Under the pieces are notes generated by a model, which did no database searches, was not told the DNA's origin, and saw nothing but the letters and a program-made list of their open reading frames with translations. Of a DNA stretch of 21,587 nt, positions 1-7,151 are shown one piece after another; position 1 is the first letter of the stretch, and each line of letters starts with the position of its first letter. Both the position numbers and the translations under genes were made by a program. Origin of the DNA: a bacterium (GTDB lineage: Bacteria > Planctomycetota > J058 > JAJDCP01); the NCBI GenBank assembly GCA_030428695.1, contig JAUIEM010000146.1:1-21587 (forward strand), written 5' to 3'.

Positions 1-2466
1 CATCCGCCGCAGCAGCTCTTCGAGCGCGCCGATGTCCATGAAGTCCTCGAGGCAGTCGCGCATCGTCTCGCGCACGATCGGATGCTCGGGGATCTCGATG
101 TCCCCGACGACGTTCTCGAGACAGGCCGCCGCCTGCGGGAACAGCGCGGCGAGCAGATCGTCGGACTTCATCCGCTGGATCTGCGGCGGCACCTTCTTGC
201 CCCCCCGCATCCGCAACAGCATCAGCGCCCGCGCCGCCGTCCAGCGCCAGCGCGTGCCGAACACCGGCGCACCGAGCACCGCCTGCTCGAGCACCTTGCG
301 CACCGTGTTCGCGTGCAGGAAGCCGAACACCGACTCGAGGGGGAAGCTGTGCTGGGGTCCGAGCGACAAGAGCAGCCCATCGTCGGTCGCCGTCGCCTGC
401 AGCTCGAAGTTGAAGGAGCGGCAGAAGCGCTTGCGCAGCGCGAGCCCCCAGGCCTTGTTCAGGCGCCCGCCGAGGGGCGCGTGGATGATCAGCTGCATCC
501 CGCCCGCCTCGTCGAAGAAGCGCTCGGCAACGAGCTTCGTCCGCGTCGGCAGGCAGCCGAGCACCGCCCGGCTCGCCGCGAGATAGCGCGAGAGCTGCAC
601 CGCGTCCGCGCGCTCGAGCCCGGCGGGCGCGCAGCGCTCCGCGACCTCGAAGACCGCCCGGTCGACCGGTACGCCGCGAGCCTGACAGGCGCCGAGCGCT
701 TCGTCGAAGACCGTCCGCAGCTGGCCGACCTGCTCGCAGAGCTCGACGCTGCGGGCCGGCGCCTCGCCGCGCCAGAAGGGGATGGTCGGCGGCGCCCCCT
801 GGGCATCGCTGACCTCCATCGTGCCGAGGCGCACCTTCTCGACCCGCCAGGAGGTGTTGCCGAGCTGGAAGATGTCGCCGACCGAGCTCTCGACCGCGAA
901 GTCCTCGTCGACGGTGCCGATGAACAGCCCCTCGGGCTGCGCGATCACCCGGTAGTCGGCCCGGTCGGGGATCGCCCCGCCGGAGGTGATCGCCGCCAGC
1001 CGCGCCCCCCGCGTGCCCCGCACCTTCGCGTGCACCCCGTCGCGGTGCAGATGGGTCGGGCTGCGCCCGCGCGCGGTCAGGGTCGGCTCGCTCAACGCCC
1101 GCAGCACCCCCTCGAGCTCTTCCCGCTCGAGCCCCGCGTAGGGGGCGGCCCGGCGCAGCATCCCGAACAGCTCCTCTTCATCCCAGGGCTCGCTCGCGCA
1201 GGCCGCGACGACCTGCTGGGCGAGGATGTCCATCGGCTTGCGCGGCTGCACCAGCCGGTCGAGCTCGCCGACCTCGAGGGCGCGCATCAGCGCCGCGCAC
1301 TCGACGAGCTGGTCGCGGGTCAGGGCGAGCAGCCGCCCCTTCGGCGTCTTCCCCAGCGAGTGCCCGGAGCGCCCGACCCGCTGCAGCAGCGTGCTGATGC
1401 GCCGCGGTGAGCCGATCTGCACGACCAGGTCGACCGAGCCGATGTCGATGCCGAGCTCGAGAGAGGCGGTCGCGATCACGCACGGGATCGTCCCCTCCTT
1501 CAGCCCCTGCTCGGCCCGCATCCGGCTCTTGCGCGCGAGGCTGCCGTGGTGCGCGGCGACGTTCTCGGGGCCGAGGCGCTCGGCCAGCTGGTGGGCGAGG
1601 CGCTCGACCAGGCGCCGGGTGTTGGTGAACACCAGGGTGGTCGTGTGCTCCTTGACCCAGGCGGCGATGCGGTCGCAGACCTGGCTCCACATCTCCGTCG
1701 ATGTCACCGCCCCGAGCTCGTCCTCGGGCGTCTCGACGGCGAGGTCGATGCGGCGCGCCCAGCCGGTGTCGACGATGTCCGGCAGCCCGCGCCCGTTCCC
1801 GACCAGCAGCCGGCCGACCGCCTCGATGGGCCGCTGGGTCGCCGACAGCCCGATGCGCGCCGGCGGCGCCCCCTGGGCGAGCTGGTCGAGGCGCTCGAGG
1901 GACAGCGCGAGGTGCGCCCCCCGCTTCGACTCGGCGACCGCGTGGATCTCGTCGACGATCACCGTCCGCACCCGCCGCAGGAGCTTCCGGCTCTTCTCGG
2001 CGGTCAACAGGATGAACAACGACTCGGGCGTCGTGATCAGGATGTGGGGGGTGATGCGCAGCATGCGCGCCCGGTCGCGGCTCGGCGTGTCGCCGCTGCG
2101 CACGAAGACCCGCACGTCCGGCTTCTTCCCCAGGCTCGCCTCGAAGCGCGCGGAGATCTCCTCGAGCGGCCGTGACAGGTTCTTCGCGATGTCGTTGCCG
2201 AGCGCCTTGAGCGGCGAGACGTAGACGACCTCGATGCTCCCGCCCAGCGTCCCGTCCAGCGAGGCGCGGAACAGCCGGTCGAGGCACCAGAGGAAGGCGG
2301 CCAGCGTCTTCCCCGAGCCGGTCGGCGCGGCGATCAGCACGTCGCGTCCCGACGCGATCGCGGGCCAGCCGCGCGTCTGCGCCTCGGTCGGCGCGCCGAG
2401 CTGCTCGCGGAACCAGCCACCGACCTCCGGATGGAAGGTCGAGAGAACATCCTGTGTCGCGGGCAC
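1..2466 (-). CDS. lhr: Lhr-type ATP-dependent DNA helicase, 3' part outside window
   Basis: Superfamily 2 helicase of the Lhr (large helicase-related) family, a 3'-5' DNA translocase linked to DNA repair. The frame is open from a GTG at 2466 to base 1 (822 residues seen; full-length bacterial Lhr proteins are usually about 1,400-1,500, so much of the C-terminal part is probably missing). Visible in order: motif I APTGSGKT (about residues 47-54), motif Ia VSPLKAL, TTPES, a DEIH box in IVDEIHA (the family more often has DEVH), motif III LSAT, the ATASLELGID segment, motif VI QRVGRSGH, then the Lhr core with ERFFDEAGGMQL, WGLALRKRFCR, GTRWRW and FRGGKK-like (RMRGGKKVPPQ) blocks. GTG is chosen because GGGAGGGG lies 5-7 bases upstream and no ATG fits better. 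It follows the zinc-ribbon gene with an 88-base gap that holds its own promoter. Family assignment is firm. Confidence 0.95.
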   Translation of the reverse strand, partial: MPATQDVLSTFHPEVGGWFREQLGAPTEAQTRGWPAIASGRDVLIAAPTGSGKTLAAFLWCLDRLFRASLDGTLGGSIEVVYVSPLKALGNDIAKNLSRPLEEISARFEASLGKKPDVRVFVRSGDTPSRDRARMLRITPHILITTPESLFILLTAEKSRKLLRRVRTVIVDEIHAVAESKRGAHLALSLERLDQLAQGAPPARIGLSATQRPIEAVGRLLVGNGRGLPDIVDTGWARRIDLAVETPEDELGAVTSTEMWSQVCDRIAAWVKEHTTTLVFTNTRRLVERLAHQLAERLGPENVAAHHGSLARKSRMRAEQGLKEGTIPCVIATASLELGIDIGSVDLVVQIGSPRRISTLLQRVGRSGHSLGKTPKGRLLALTRDQLVECAALMRALEVGELDRLVQPRKPMDILAQQVVAACASEPWDEEELFGMLRRAAPYAGLEREELEGVLRALSEPTLTARGRSPTHLHRDGVHAKVRGTRGARLAAITSGGAIPDRADYRVIAQPEGLFIGTVDEDFAVESSVGDIFQLGNTSWRVEKVRLGTMEVSDAQGAPPTIPFWRGEAPARSVELCEQVGQLRTVFDEALGACQARGVPVDRAVFEVAERCAPAGLERADAVQLSRYLAASRAVLGCLPTRTKLVAERFFDEAGGMQLIIHAPLGGRLNKAWGLALRKRFCRSFNFELQATATDDGLLLSLGPQHSFPLESVFGFLHANTVRKVLEQAVLGAPVFGTRWRWTAARALMLLRMRGGKKVPPQIQRMKSDDLLAALFPQAAACLENVVGDIEIPEHPIVRETMRDCLEDFMDIGALEELLRRM

Positions 2467-2498
2467 GACACCCCTCCCGCGCTGATGGCGATCCCGGA

Positions 2499-2527
2499 AG
2501 GATAGGCGAAAAGTAGACAAATGTCTA
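2499..2527 (-). promoter_or_regulatory. sigma70-like promoter with overlapping palindrome, upstream of lhr
   Basis: On the minus strand TAGACA (2527-2522) as -35, a 17-base spacer and TATCCT (2504-2499) as -10 give 5/6 and 4/6 matches to the sigma70 consensus with ideal spacing. The predicted start is near 2492, about 26 bases before the GTG of lhr. The -35 is half of a perfect palindrome TAGACA-AA-TGTCTA (2514-2527), where a repressor would be expected to sit. Promoter by sequence match only; the operator role is inference. Confidence 0.55.
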
Positions 2528-2554
2528 TGGGATTCTCGGGGAAGATGCGGACCC

Positions 2555-2821
2555 TCAGCTCCACATCCACCAGCCGAGCGCCCCCGCGAGCACGACCGCG
2601 CTGGAGCACAGGCCGAGCACCAGCCAGGGCCGCCGCGGCGGCGGTTCCCAGGCCGGAATCTCCTCGCTGCTCATGCGGCGCGTCGGGGTCTCGGACGGAC
2701 TGTCGGACAGGTCGACGGGCTCGAGCGAGCCGGTCGGAGCCTCCGACGGCATCACCTGCCCGCACGCCGCGCAGCGCCCCTCGTCGCTCGCGGTGCCTCC
2801 GCACAGCGGGCACGCCCCCAT
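2555..2821 (-). CDS. small zinc-ribbon, single-pass membrane protein
   Basis: An 88-residue protein with no recognised function. It starts with a four-cysteine zinc ribbon (C4-x2-C7 and C17-x2-C20, in CPLCGG and CAACGQ). An acidic, Pro/Ser/Thr-rich linker follows (about 24-63), then one hydrophobic segment (about 65-86, ending WWMWS), so the ribbon should be cytoplasmic if the tail anchors it. ATG at 2821 is preceded by GGAGG (2830-2826), which touches the TAG stop of the GH5 gene (2832-2830). This signals translational coupling. Similar zinc-ribbon plus membrane-anchor proteins are common as uncharacterised small proteins. A link to glycolipid hydrolysis is only implied by position. Confidence 0.85.
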   Translation of the reverse strand: MGACPLCGGTASDEGRCAACGQVMPSEAPTGSLEPVDLSDSPSETPTRRMSSEEIPAWEPPPRRPWLVLGLCSSAVVLAGALGWWMWS

Positions 2822-2829
2822 CGCACCTC

Positions 2830-4458
2830 CTACAGCGGGGAGACCCGCAGCCAGTGGGAGGTCTGCCCGGGCGCGTGGTACACGTCGACCAGGGGCGTCC
2901 CCGGCACGGCGTGCCAGGACCAGCTGCCGGCGGCGTCGCCGGACTCGATCAGGTAGCCGTGCGGATAGACCGCCGCGGGCAGCGCCAGGCGCGTGGGACC
3001 GCCCGCCCCGTCCGCATCGAGAGAGAGCTCGAGCACGCCCGTCGCGGGGTCGAAGGACAGCGCCGTCGGCGTGCCGGCGACCCGCTGCGCGCGCGCCCGG
3101 ACCAGGTCGGGGAAGAAGGGCTCGACGTCGAGGCTCGGGTGCCAGTCCCAGTAGGCGGCGCCGAGCAGCCGCGCGTCGGCGAGCTGCTGCATGTCGCGGG
3201 CGAGCTCGCGGTGCCCCCCCAGGGAGGCGCGGATGAAGCCCCACTCGCCGAGCCACAGCGGCGCGTCGACCGCCTCGGCGTTGGCCAGCGCGCGGTCGAG
3301 CCCCTCGCTCGCCCGGCCGGTCTCGCCGTCGTAGGACAGGGTCTCGGCGATCGGGTCGTAGTAGTGCTGGGCGAAGACGATGTTCCCGAACGGCTGGCCG
3401 CTGCTCGCCATCAACGGCTCGAGCCCAGTGCGCAGGCCGATGCCGACCAACCCGGCCGGCTCGACCAGGATCAGCTTGTCCGCATCGACCGCCCGCACCG
3501 CCTCGGCGCACCGCTCGAGGAAGGGCTGCAGGGCGCTCTTCTCGAAGGCCTGGCTCGGCCCCTCGAGGGCGTCGAGCAGGGGATAGAGCGAGGCGGGATC
3601 GGCGAGCTGCGCGAGCATCCCGCTCGACAGGTTGCCGCCGTTGGCCAGGCCGGCCAGCAGCAGCCCCGGCAGCTGCTGCACGGCGGCCCACACGATCGGC
3701 AGGAGCGCGGTTCCATAGAAGGGCTCGTTGAACAGGTCGTAGCCGACCACCGCCGGGTGGTCGCCGAGCTGCTGGGCGACCGCTGCCCACATCTGCGCGT
3801 AGTGGTCCTGCAGCCCGAGACCGGTGCCGGTGACGGTGCGGTTCTGCCAGAAGCTCTCGAAGGCGGCCATCACCCGGGGCTGCAGGTAGATGCTCTGCCA
3901 GGGCAAGGCGGCGGGCACCTGCAGCGACTGCCAGCCGTCGTCGAAGGTCGCCCAGGCCGGCGCGCCGTTGCCGCCGACCGCCGCGCCGTAGGCGTCCTGG
4001 TGCATATCGAGCACGACCGCGATGCCGCGCGCCTCGCACCAGTCGAGACGCTCGCGCACCTGGTCGAGATAGGCGCTGTCGATCACGCCCGGGCTCGGCT
4101 CGACGGCGGTCCACTGCAGCAGCATGCGGACGACGTTGAAGCCGCTGTCGACCGCGAGGTCGTAGTCGCTCTCGGCCTGCCACGACAGGTACGGCGGGCT
4201 CTTCGCCGCCTGCGCGACGTTGAGCCCGGTCAGCAGCACCACTCCGCCGGCGTCATCGCGGATCCAGCGCCCATCCGTGTAGAGGTGCTGGTGGGGGAGG
4301 AAGGGCGGGGGCGCGCTCGGCCCGGTGTTCGCGCCGGCGTTGCCCGTGTTGCCGGTCGTACCGCTCGCCGCGCCGGAAGCGTCGCTCGAGCTCGAGCCGT
4401 CACGGCAGCCGGGCGCGAGGGCCGCACACAGGATGAGGAGGGAGGCGATGCGTCGCAT
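2830..4458 (-). CDS. GH5 glycoside hydrolase lipoprotein, endoglycoceramidase-like
   Basis: A 542-residue predicted lipoprotein. Residues 1-18 are a lipoprotein signal (hydrophobic core, LAPGC with lipidated Cys18), then a Ser/Gly/Ala/Thr/Asn linker to about 50. The rest is a (beta/alpha)8 glycoside hydrolase of clan A, family GH5. LLTGLNVAQAAKSPPY and VLDMHQDAYG are typical of endoglycoceramidase-like members, which cleave the oligosaccharide-ceramide bond of glycosphingolipids. Glu245 in DLFNEPFYG is the expected acid/base and Glu405 in LGEWGF the expected nucleophile. A beta-rich C-terminal part (about 450-542) fits the accessory domain of that subgroup. ATG is preceded by GGAGACC. Upstream is a candidate promoter; downstream is the coupled zinc-ribbon gene. 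Family is clear; the exact substrate (glycolipid, steryl glucoside or other glycan) is not. Confidence 0.88.
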   Translation of the reverse strand: MRRIASLLILCAALAPGCRDGSSSSDASGAASGTTGNTGNAGANTGPSAPPPFLPHQHLYTDGRWIRDDAGGVVLLTGLNVAQAAKSPPYLSWQAESDYDLAVDSGFNVVRMLLQWTAVEPSPGVIDSAYLDQVRERLDWCEARGIAVVLDMHQDAYGAAVGGNGAPAWATFDDGWQSLQVPAALPWQSIYLQPRVMAAFESFWQNRTVTGTGLGLQDHYAQMWAAVAQQLGDHPAVVGYDLFNEPFYGTALLPIVWAAVQQLPGLLLAGLANGGNLSSGMLAQLADPASLYPLLDALEGPSQAFEKSALQPFLERCAEAVRAVDADKLILVEPAGLVGIGLRTGLEPLMASSGQPFGNIVFAQHYYDPIAETLSYDGETGRASEGLDRALANAEAVDAPLWLGEWGFIRASLGGHRELARDMQQLADARLLGAAYWDWHPSLDVEPFFPDLVRARAQRVAGTPTALSFDPATGVLELSLDADGAGGPTRLALPAAVYPHGYLIESGDAAGSWSWHAVPGTPLVDVYHAPGQTSHWLRVSPL

Positions 4459-4488
4459 CGGAGGTCTCCGGGATCAGACGAGGCCGCC

Positions 4489-4517
4489 GTTCTACCGCGA
4501 TTGTCATCGTGAGACAA
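4489..4517 (-). promoter_or_regulatory. candidate promoter of the GH5 lipoprotein gene
   Basis: On the minus strand TTGTCT (4517-4512), a 17-base spacer and TAGAAC (4494-4489) match the sigma70 consensus at 4/6 each. The start would be near 4482, giving a 24-base leader. The -35 lies in an imperfect inverted repeat AGAC-AAG-GTCT (4512-4522) that looks like the palindrome at the lhr promoter. Confidence 0.4.
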
Positions 4518-4579
4518 GGTCTGTCCTGCCGCCCCCGGTGCCGCGCGGGCTCCGGCCGCTGGGCGGCGCCACTGAACGG

Positions 4580-4608
4580 TTGCGGCGTGCCTCCGGGGCC
4601 GGTACCCT
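4580..4608 (+). promoter_or_regulatory. weak candidate promoter of the HMA selenolipoprotein gene
   Basis: TTGCGG (4580-4585), 17 bases, then TACCCT (4603-4608). The match is weak (about 4/6 and 3/6), but the spacing is ideal. The predicted start near 4615 falls just before a run of hairpins that would fill the whole leader. No other promoter-like pair was evident in the 4459-4717 divergent gap. Confidence 0.3.
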
Positions 4609-4614
4609 CGGCGC

Positions 4615-4717
4615 TGCCTCCGGGACTGCGTGTTCCGGAGGACTCACTGAAAAGGTGAGGGAACCAGGCCCCGATCCGGCGCGAGGACGCGTCGGATCTT
4701 CCCCCTAAGGAGAAGTG
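4615..4717 (+). promoter_or_regulatory. structured 5' leader with three hairpins
   Basis: Three hairpins follow one another before the start codon at 4718. The first has arms CCTCCGG (4617-4623) and CCGGAGG (4635-4641). The second has CTCAC (4643-4647) and GTGAG (4655-4659). The third is an 11-bp stem 4673-4683/4688-4698 with an AGGA loop and one G-U pair. A second copy of CCTCCGG at 4590-4596 could compete for the CCGGAGG arm if transcription starts farther upstream. The last hairpin ends 8 bases before the AAGGAG ribosome binding site. I see no match to a riboswitch class I know, and no poly-T tract that would make the last stem a classic terminator. Confidence 0.4.
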
Positions 4718-5137
4718 ATGAAGACCCTCTTGCGCCACGCGCTGTGGCTGACGCTCGTCCTGTCCCTCGGTTTCGGGATGGTCGGTTGCGGCGACTCGGA
4801 GAACCCCGAGACCCCCGAGACCCCCGAGACCCCCGAGACCCCCGAGAATCCCGAGACCCCCGAGACTCCCGAAGTTCCTGAGACCGGTATGAACCCGGTG
4901 CCCGGCGAAGCTGTCGCGGTCTCGCTGTCCGTCCCGGGCATGACCTGAGGCGCCTCGTGCGTCGCTGCCGTGCGCAGCGCCCTCGAGGGACTCGAAGGTG
5001 TGTCTGATGTCGACGTCGACTTCGGCGCCAAGACGGCGACCTGCAAGATCGACCCGACCACGATCGACACGGACAAGGTCCTCGCCGCTGTCAAAGGGGC
5101 CGGAGAACAGTTCGGTGAGACCAGCCTGATCCAGTAG
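4718..5137 (+). CDS. HMA-domain lipoprotein, probable selenoprotein (Sec77 at in-frame TGA 4946-4948)
   Basis: If TGA 4946-4948 is read as selenocysteine, this is a 139-residue lipoprotein. Residues 1-24 are a signal ending in MVGC (Cys24 lipidated). A spacer of PET/PEN repeats follows (about 28-55), coded by a 9-base tandem repeat, then a heavy-metal-associated domain (about 64-139). The domain reads SVPGMT-U-GASCVAAVRSALEGL, then VDVDFGAKTAT, matching the GMTC...C loop, helix and strands of MerP/copper-chaperone folds; U77 replaces the first metal-binding Cys and Cys81 is the second. The U-x3-C spacing differs from the usual CxxC. The frame stays open for 62 codons to TAG 5135-5137. ATG is chosen over GTG 4715 because AAGGAG (4707-4712) sits 5 bases before it. 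TGA is a normal stop in other genes here. A broken gene or sequencing error is the main alternative. Confidence 0.8.
4802..4883 (+). repeat. 9-base tandem repeat coding the Pro-Glu-Thr linker
   Basis: About eight to nine copies of a CCCGAGACC-type unit run in frame through the HMA lipoprotein gene. They code for Pro-Glu-Thr, with a few Asn and Val variants. The product is a stiff acidic spacer between the lipid anchor and the HMA domain. Copy number could vary by slippage. Confidence 0.85.
4953..4988 (+). promoter_or_regulatory. bacterial SECIS-like hairpin downstream of in-frame TGA
   Basis: An upper stem CGCTGC (4963-4968) / GCAGCG (4974-4979) has six perfect pairs and a five-base loop CGTGC, with G and T at loop positions 2 and 3. 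A lower stem CCTCG (4953-4957) / CGAGG (4984-4988) closes an internal loop. The apical loop starts 20 bases after the TGA, inside the roughly 16-37 base range known for bacterial SECIS elements, and has a G in its first two bases as the SelB-binding rule asks. The hairpin lies inside the coding sequence, as in bacterial selenoprotein genes. Confidence 0.6.
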
Positions 5138-5159
5138 CTCTCTCGAGGGAGAACGCACA

Positions 5160-5185
5160 GGCGCGCCGCTCGCGGCGCGCCTTTT
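5160..5185 (+). terminator. Rho-independent terminator after the HMA lipoprotein
   Basis: A perfect 9-bp stem GGCGCGCCG (5160-5168) / CGGCGCGCC (5173-5181) with loop CTCG is followed by TTTT (5182-5185), 22 bases after the TAG at 5137. Its position supports TAG 5137, not TGA 4948, as the true end of the gene. Confidence 0.85.
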
Positions 5186-5280
5186 CATTGCTGAGACCAG
5201 CCTGCCCGGAGCGCGAACAACATCCGCGCCGCGGGTTCCCATGGAGCGAGGGCGCGCGGCCCGGGCTCCGCACGCTCCGC

Positions 5281-5286
5281 TACAAT
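5281..5286 (+). promoter_or_regulatory. candidate -10 element of the TPR lipoprotein gene
   Basis: TACAAT (5281-5286) is 5/6 to the -10 consensus and lies 27 bases before the ATG at 5314. No convincing -35 is seen 15-19 bases upstream, where the sequence is nearly all G and C. The rest of the 5186-5313 gap holds nothing else I recognise. Confidence 0.35.
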
Positions 5287-5313
5287 GCGAAGAACAGCCC
5301 CTGGAGGTGACCG

Positions 5314-7098
5314 ATGCGCGCGCTCTGGACCCTGACCTGTGCCCTGCTCCTCGCCGGCTGCCCGACCACGCCGACCGAGGACGATCCCCCGCACGACCCG
5401 CCGCAGGCCGGCCGCCACCCGCGCCTGGCCGAGCTCGACGCGGCGGAAGGCGACGCCCGTATCTACGCGCTGGTCGACGCGATCGGCGCCGACGCGAGCC
5501 TACCGCGCGCGGTGCAGGTCGAGGCCTTCCTGATCGCCTGCGAGAAGCTGTTCGCGCTGACCGCGGCGGACGATCACGAGGGCCTGTGGGATGTGACCGA
5601 GCTCGTGCCCTACCGCGAGGCGACGCCCGCGGAGTTGCTGGAAGCCCGGGACGCGCTCGCCCGCCGCCTGACCACGGCGGGCCTGGACGGCGCGGCCCGC
5701 GCCGAGCGGCTCAGGGACCGCGCCGCCTTCCTGTGGGCGGTCTCTGAAGTCGAGGGCCCGTGGCTCGAGCGGGGCTCCGACGATCCGCTGCGCGAGCGCA
5801 TCGGCGCCGCCTGGAACGCGCTCGGCGCGGCCGCCTGCGCCCGGCTCGAAGAGGGCACCGAGGCTCCTGGAGACGACGCCGCAGGCCTCGAGGAGGCCCA
5901 GGAGATCGTGCTCGACGTGCTCGCCCTGCTCGGCGAGCGCGGCCTCGACAGCGCCGCGCTCGCGGGCCGCTACGCGCCCCTGGCGAGCCAGGGCAGCCGC
6001 GACGAGGTCGAGGAGCTGCGGCGCGTGCTGGCGCACAACGCGACGGACGAAGCCGCGCTGCGCGCCCAGCTCGAGAGCGGCAGCCGCGACCTGTTCGACG
6101 CCTGGGTCCGGCTACAGGAGCTCGAGGTGGACGCCGACCCTCTGCTGCGCGCCGAGCTGAACGCGCTGCGCGAGGAGATCGAGGTCCAGGCCGCGCAACG
6201 GACCGCCGCCCTGTACCAGGCGGGCGGCCTCGTCCAGGCCGAGGAGCTCGCCCGGCTCGCCGTCGCCGTCGCCGCCCCGGAGCGGGAGACCGACCACCGG
6301 TCGCAGCTCGTCGCGCTGCTCCAGGCGACGGGCCGGTACGCCGAGGCCGACGCCGAGCTCGAGGCCTGCCAGGCCGTGCTGAAGATGCAGCAGCCGCGGC
6401 CGCTCGCGACAGTCGCCGAGTTGTACAACTGGCGGGCGGTGCTCCACCTCCAGCTGAGCTCCGAGGCGCTGGAGGAGAGCGGCTTCGACGAGCTGAACGA
6501 GGCCCGGCTGGCGCAGCTCGAGGCCGCCCTGACCCTGGTGAAGGCCGGCCTGCAGCTCGTCGACACCGCGCCGCCGGACCTGCCCGCGGCCGACAGAGCG
6601 CGGCTGGACGGCGCTCGCGCCCTCCTCGAGGCGACCAGCCACGACGTCTACCTGATGCATCCGGGCCTGGCCGAGGAGGGCATCGCGGCCTTCGAGGCGG
6701 CCCTCGCGAAGGAACCGGACAGCGCGGTCTTGCGCACGTTCCTCGCCCAGCTCCTCGCTGGCCGCGACGCCGAGCGCATGCTCGCGCTGCTGCGCGAGGC
6801 GGTCGAGCTCGATCCGGGCCAGTTGACGGCTCATTGGATGCTGGCATCGCACTACATCAATCTGGTGCTTCCCTTGCAGCAGCAGGCGATGGAGGCCGAG
6901 GACTACAAGCAGGCCGCGGAGCTCGAACGCGAGATCGCGGAGTGCTACGTCCTCGCCCGGCCCCACCTCGAGGCGGCCCACGCCCTCGAGCCGAGCATCG
7001 ATCTATTGCGCCAGCTGTGCTCGATCGCGCTCTTCCTCGAGGACCAGGAAGGCTACGAGCGCTACGCGAAGGAGCTCGAGGCCCTGGAGGGCCGGTAG
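5314..7098 (+). CDS. TPR-like helical-repeat lipoprotein
   Basis: A 594-residue protein that starts with a lipoprotein signal (hydrophobic core, LLAGC, Cys16), so it should be anchored in the outer or inner membrane. After a short Pro/Asp linker the rest is almost entirely helical and acidic. Tetratricopeptide-like pairs are clearest in the C-terminal half: YAEADAELEACQAVL (about 344-358), GIAAFEAALAKEPDSAVLRTFLAQLLAG (about 461-488), ALLREAVELDPGQLTAHWMLASHY (about 492-515) and RPHLEAAHALEPS (about 549-561). Such proteins usually scaffold protein complexes; no enzyme motif is visible. The ATG has GGAGGTG about 6 bases upstream. It follows the HMA gene's terminator, so it is likely its own transcription unit. 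No closer family assignment is possible from sequence reading. Confidence 0.88.
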   Translation: MRALWTLTCALLLAGCPTTPTEDDPPHDPPQAGRHPRLAELDAAEGDARIYALVDAIGADASLPRAVQVEAFLIACEKLFALTAADDHEGLWDVTELVPYREATPAELLEARDALARRLTTAGLDGAARAERLRDRAAFLWAVSEVEGPWLERGSDDPLRERIGAAWNALGAAACARLEEGTEAPGDDAAGLEEAQEIVLDVLALLGERGLDSAALAGRYAPLASQGSRDEVEELRRVLAHNATDEAALRAQLESGSRDLFDAWVRLQELEVDADPLLRAELNALREEIEVQAAQRTAALYQAGGLVQAEELARLAVAVAAPERETDHRSQLVALLQATGRYAEADAELEACQAVLKMQQPRPLATVAELYNWRAVLHLQLSSEALEESGFDELNEARLAQLEAALTLVKAGLQLVDTAPPDLPAADRARLDGARALLEATSHDVYLMHPGLAEEGIAAFEAALAKEPDSAVLRTFLAQLLAGRDAERMLALLREAVELDPGQLTAHWMLASHYINLVLPLQQQAMEAEDYKQAAELEREIAECYVLARPHLEAAHALEPSIDLLRQLCSIALFLEDQEGYERYAKELEALEGR

Positions 7099-7151
7099 TC
7101 GGGTCGGGGGTTCGCAGCACGTCCAGTCACGTACGCCTTTTCCCGCTTCGC

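Noticed and set aside
82..1410. Plus-strand open frame of 442 codons at the left edge
   Set aside because: It lies opposite the well-supported Lhr helicase frame and its product is Arg/Pro/Ala-rich with no domain.
4718..4948. A complete 76-residue lipoprotein ending at TGA 4948
   Set aside because: It would stop in the middle of the HMA metal-binding loop and leave an open, HMA-like continuation and the following terminator unexplained.
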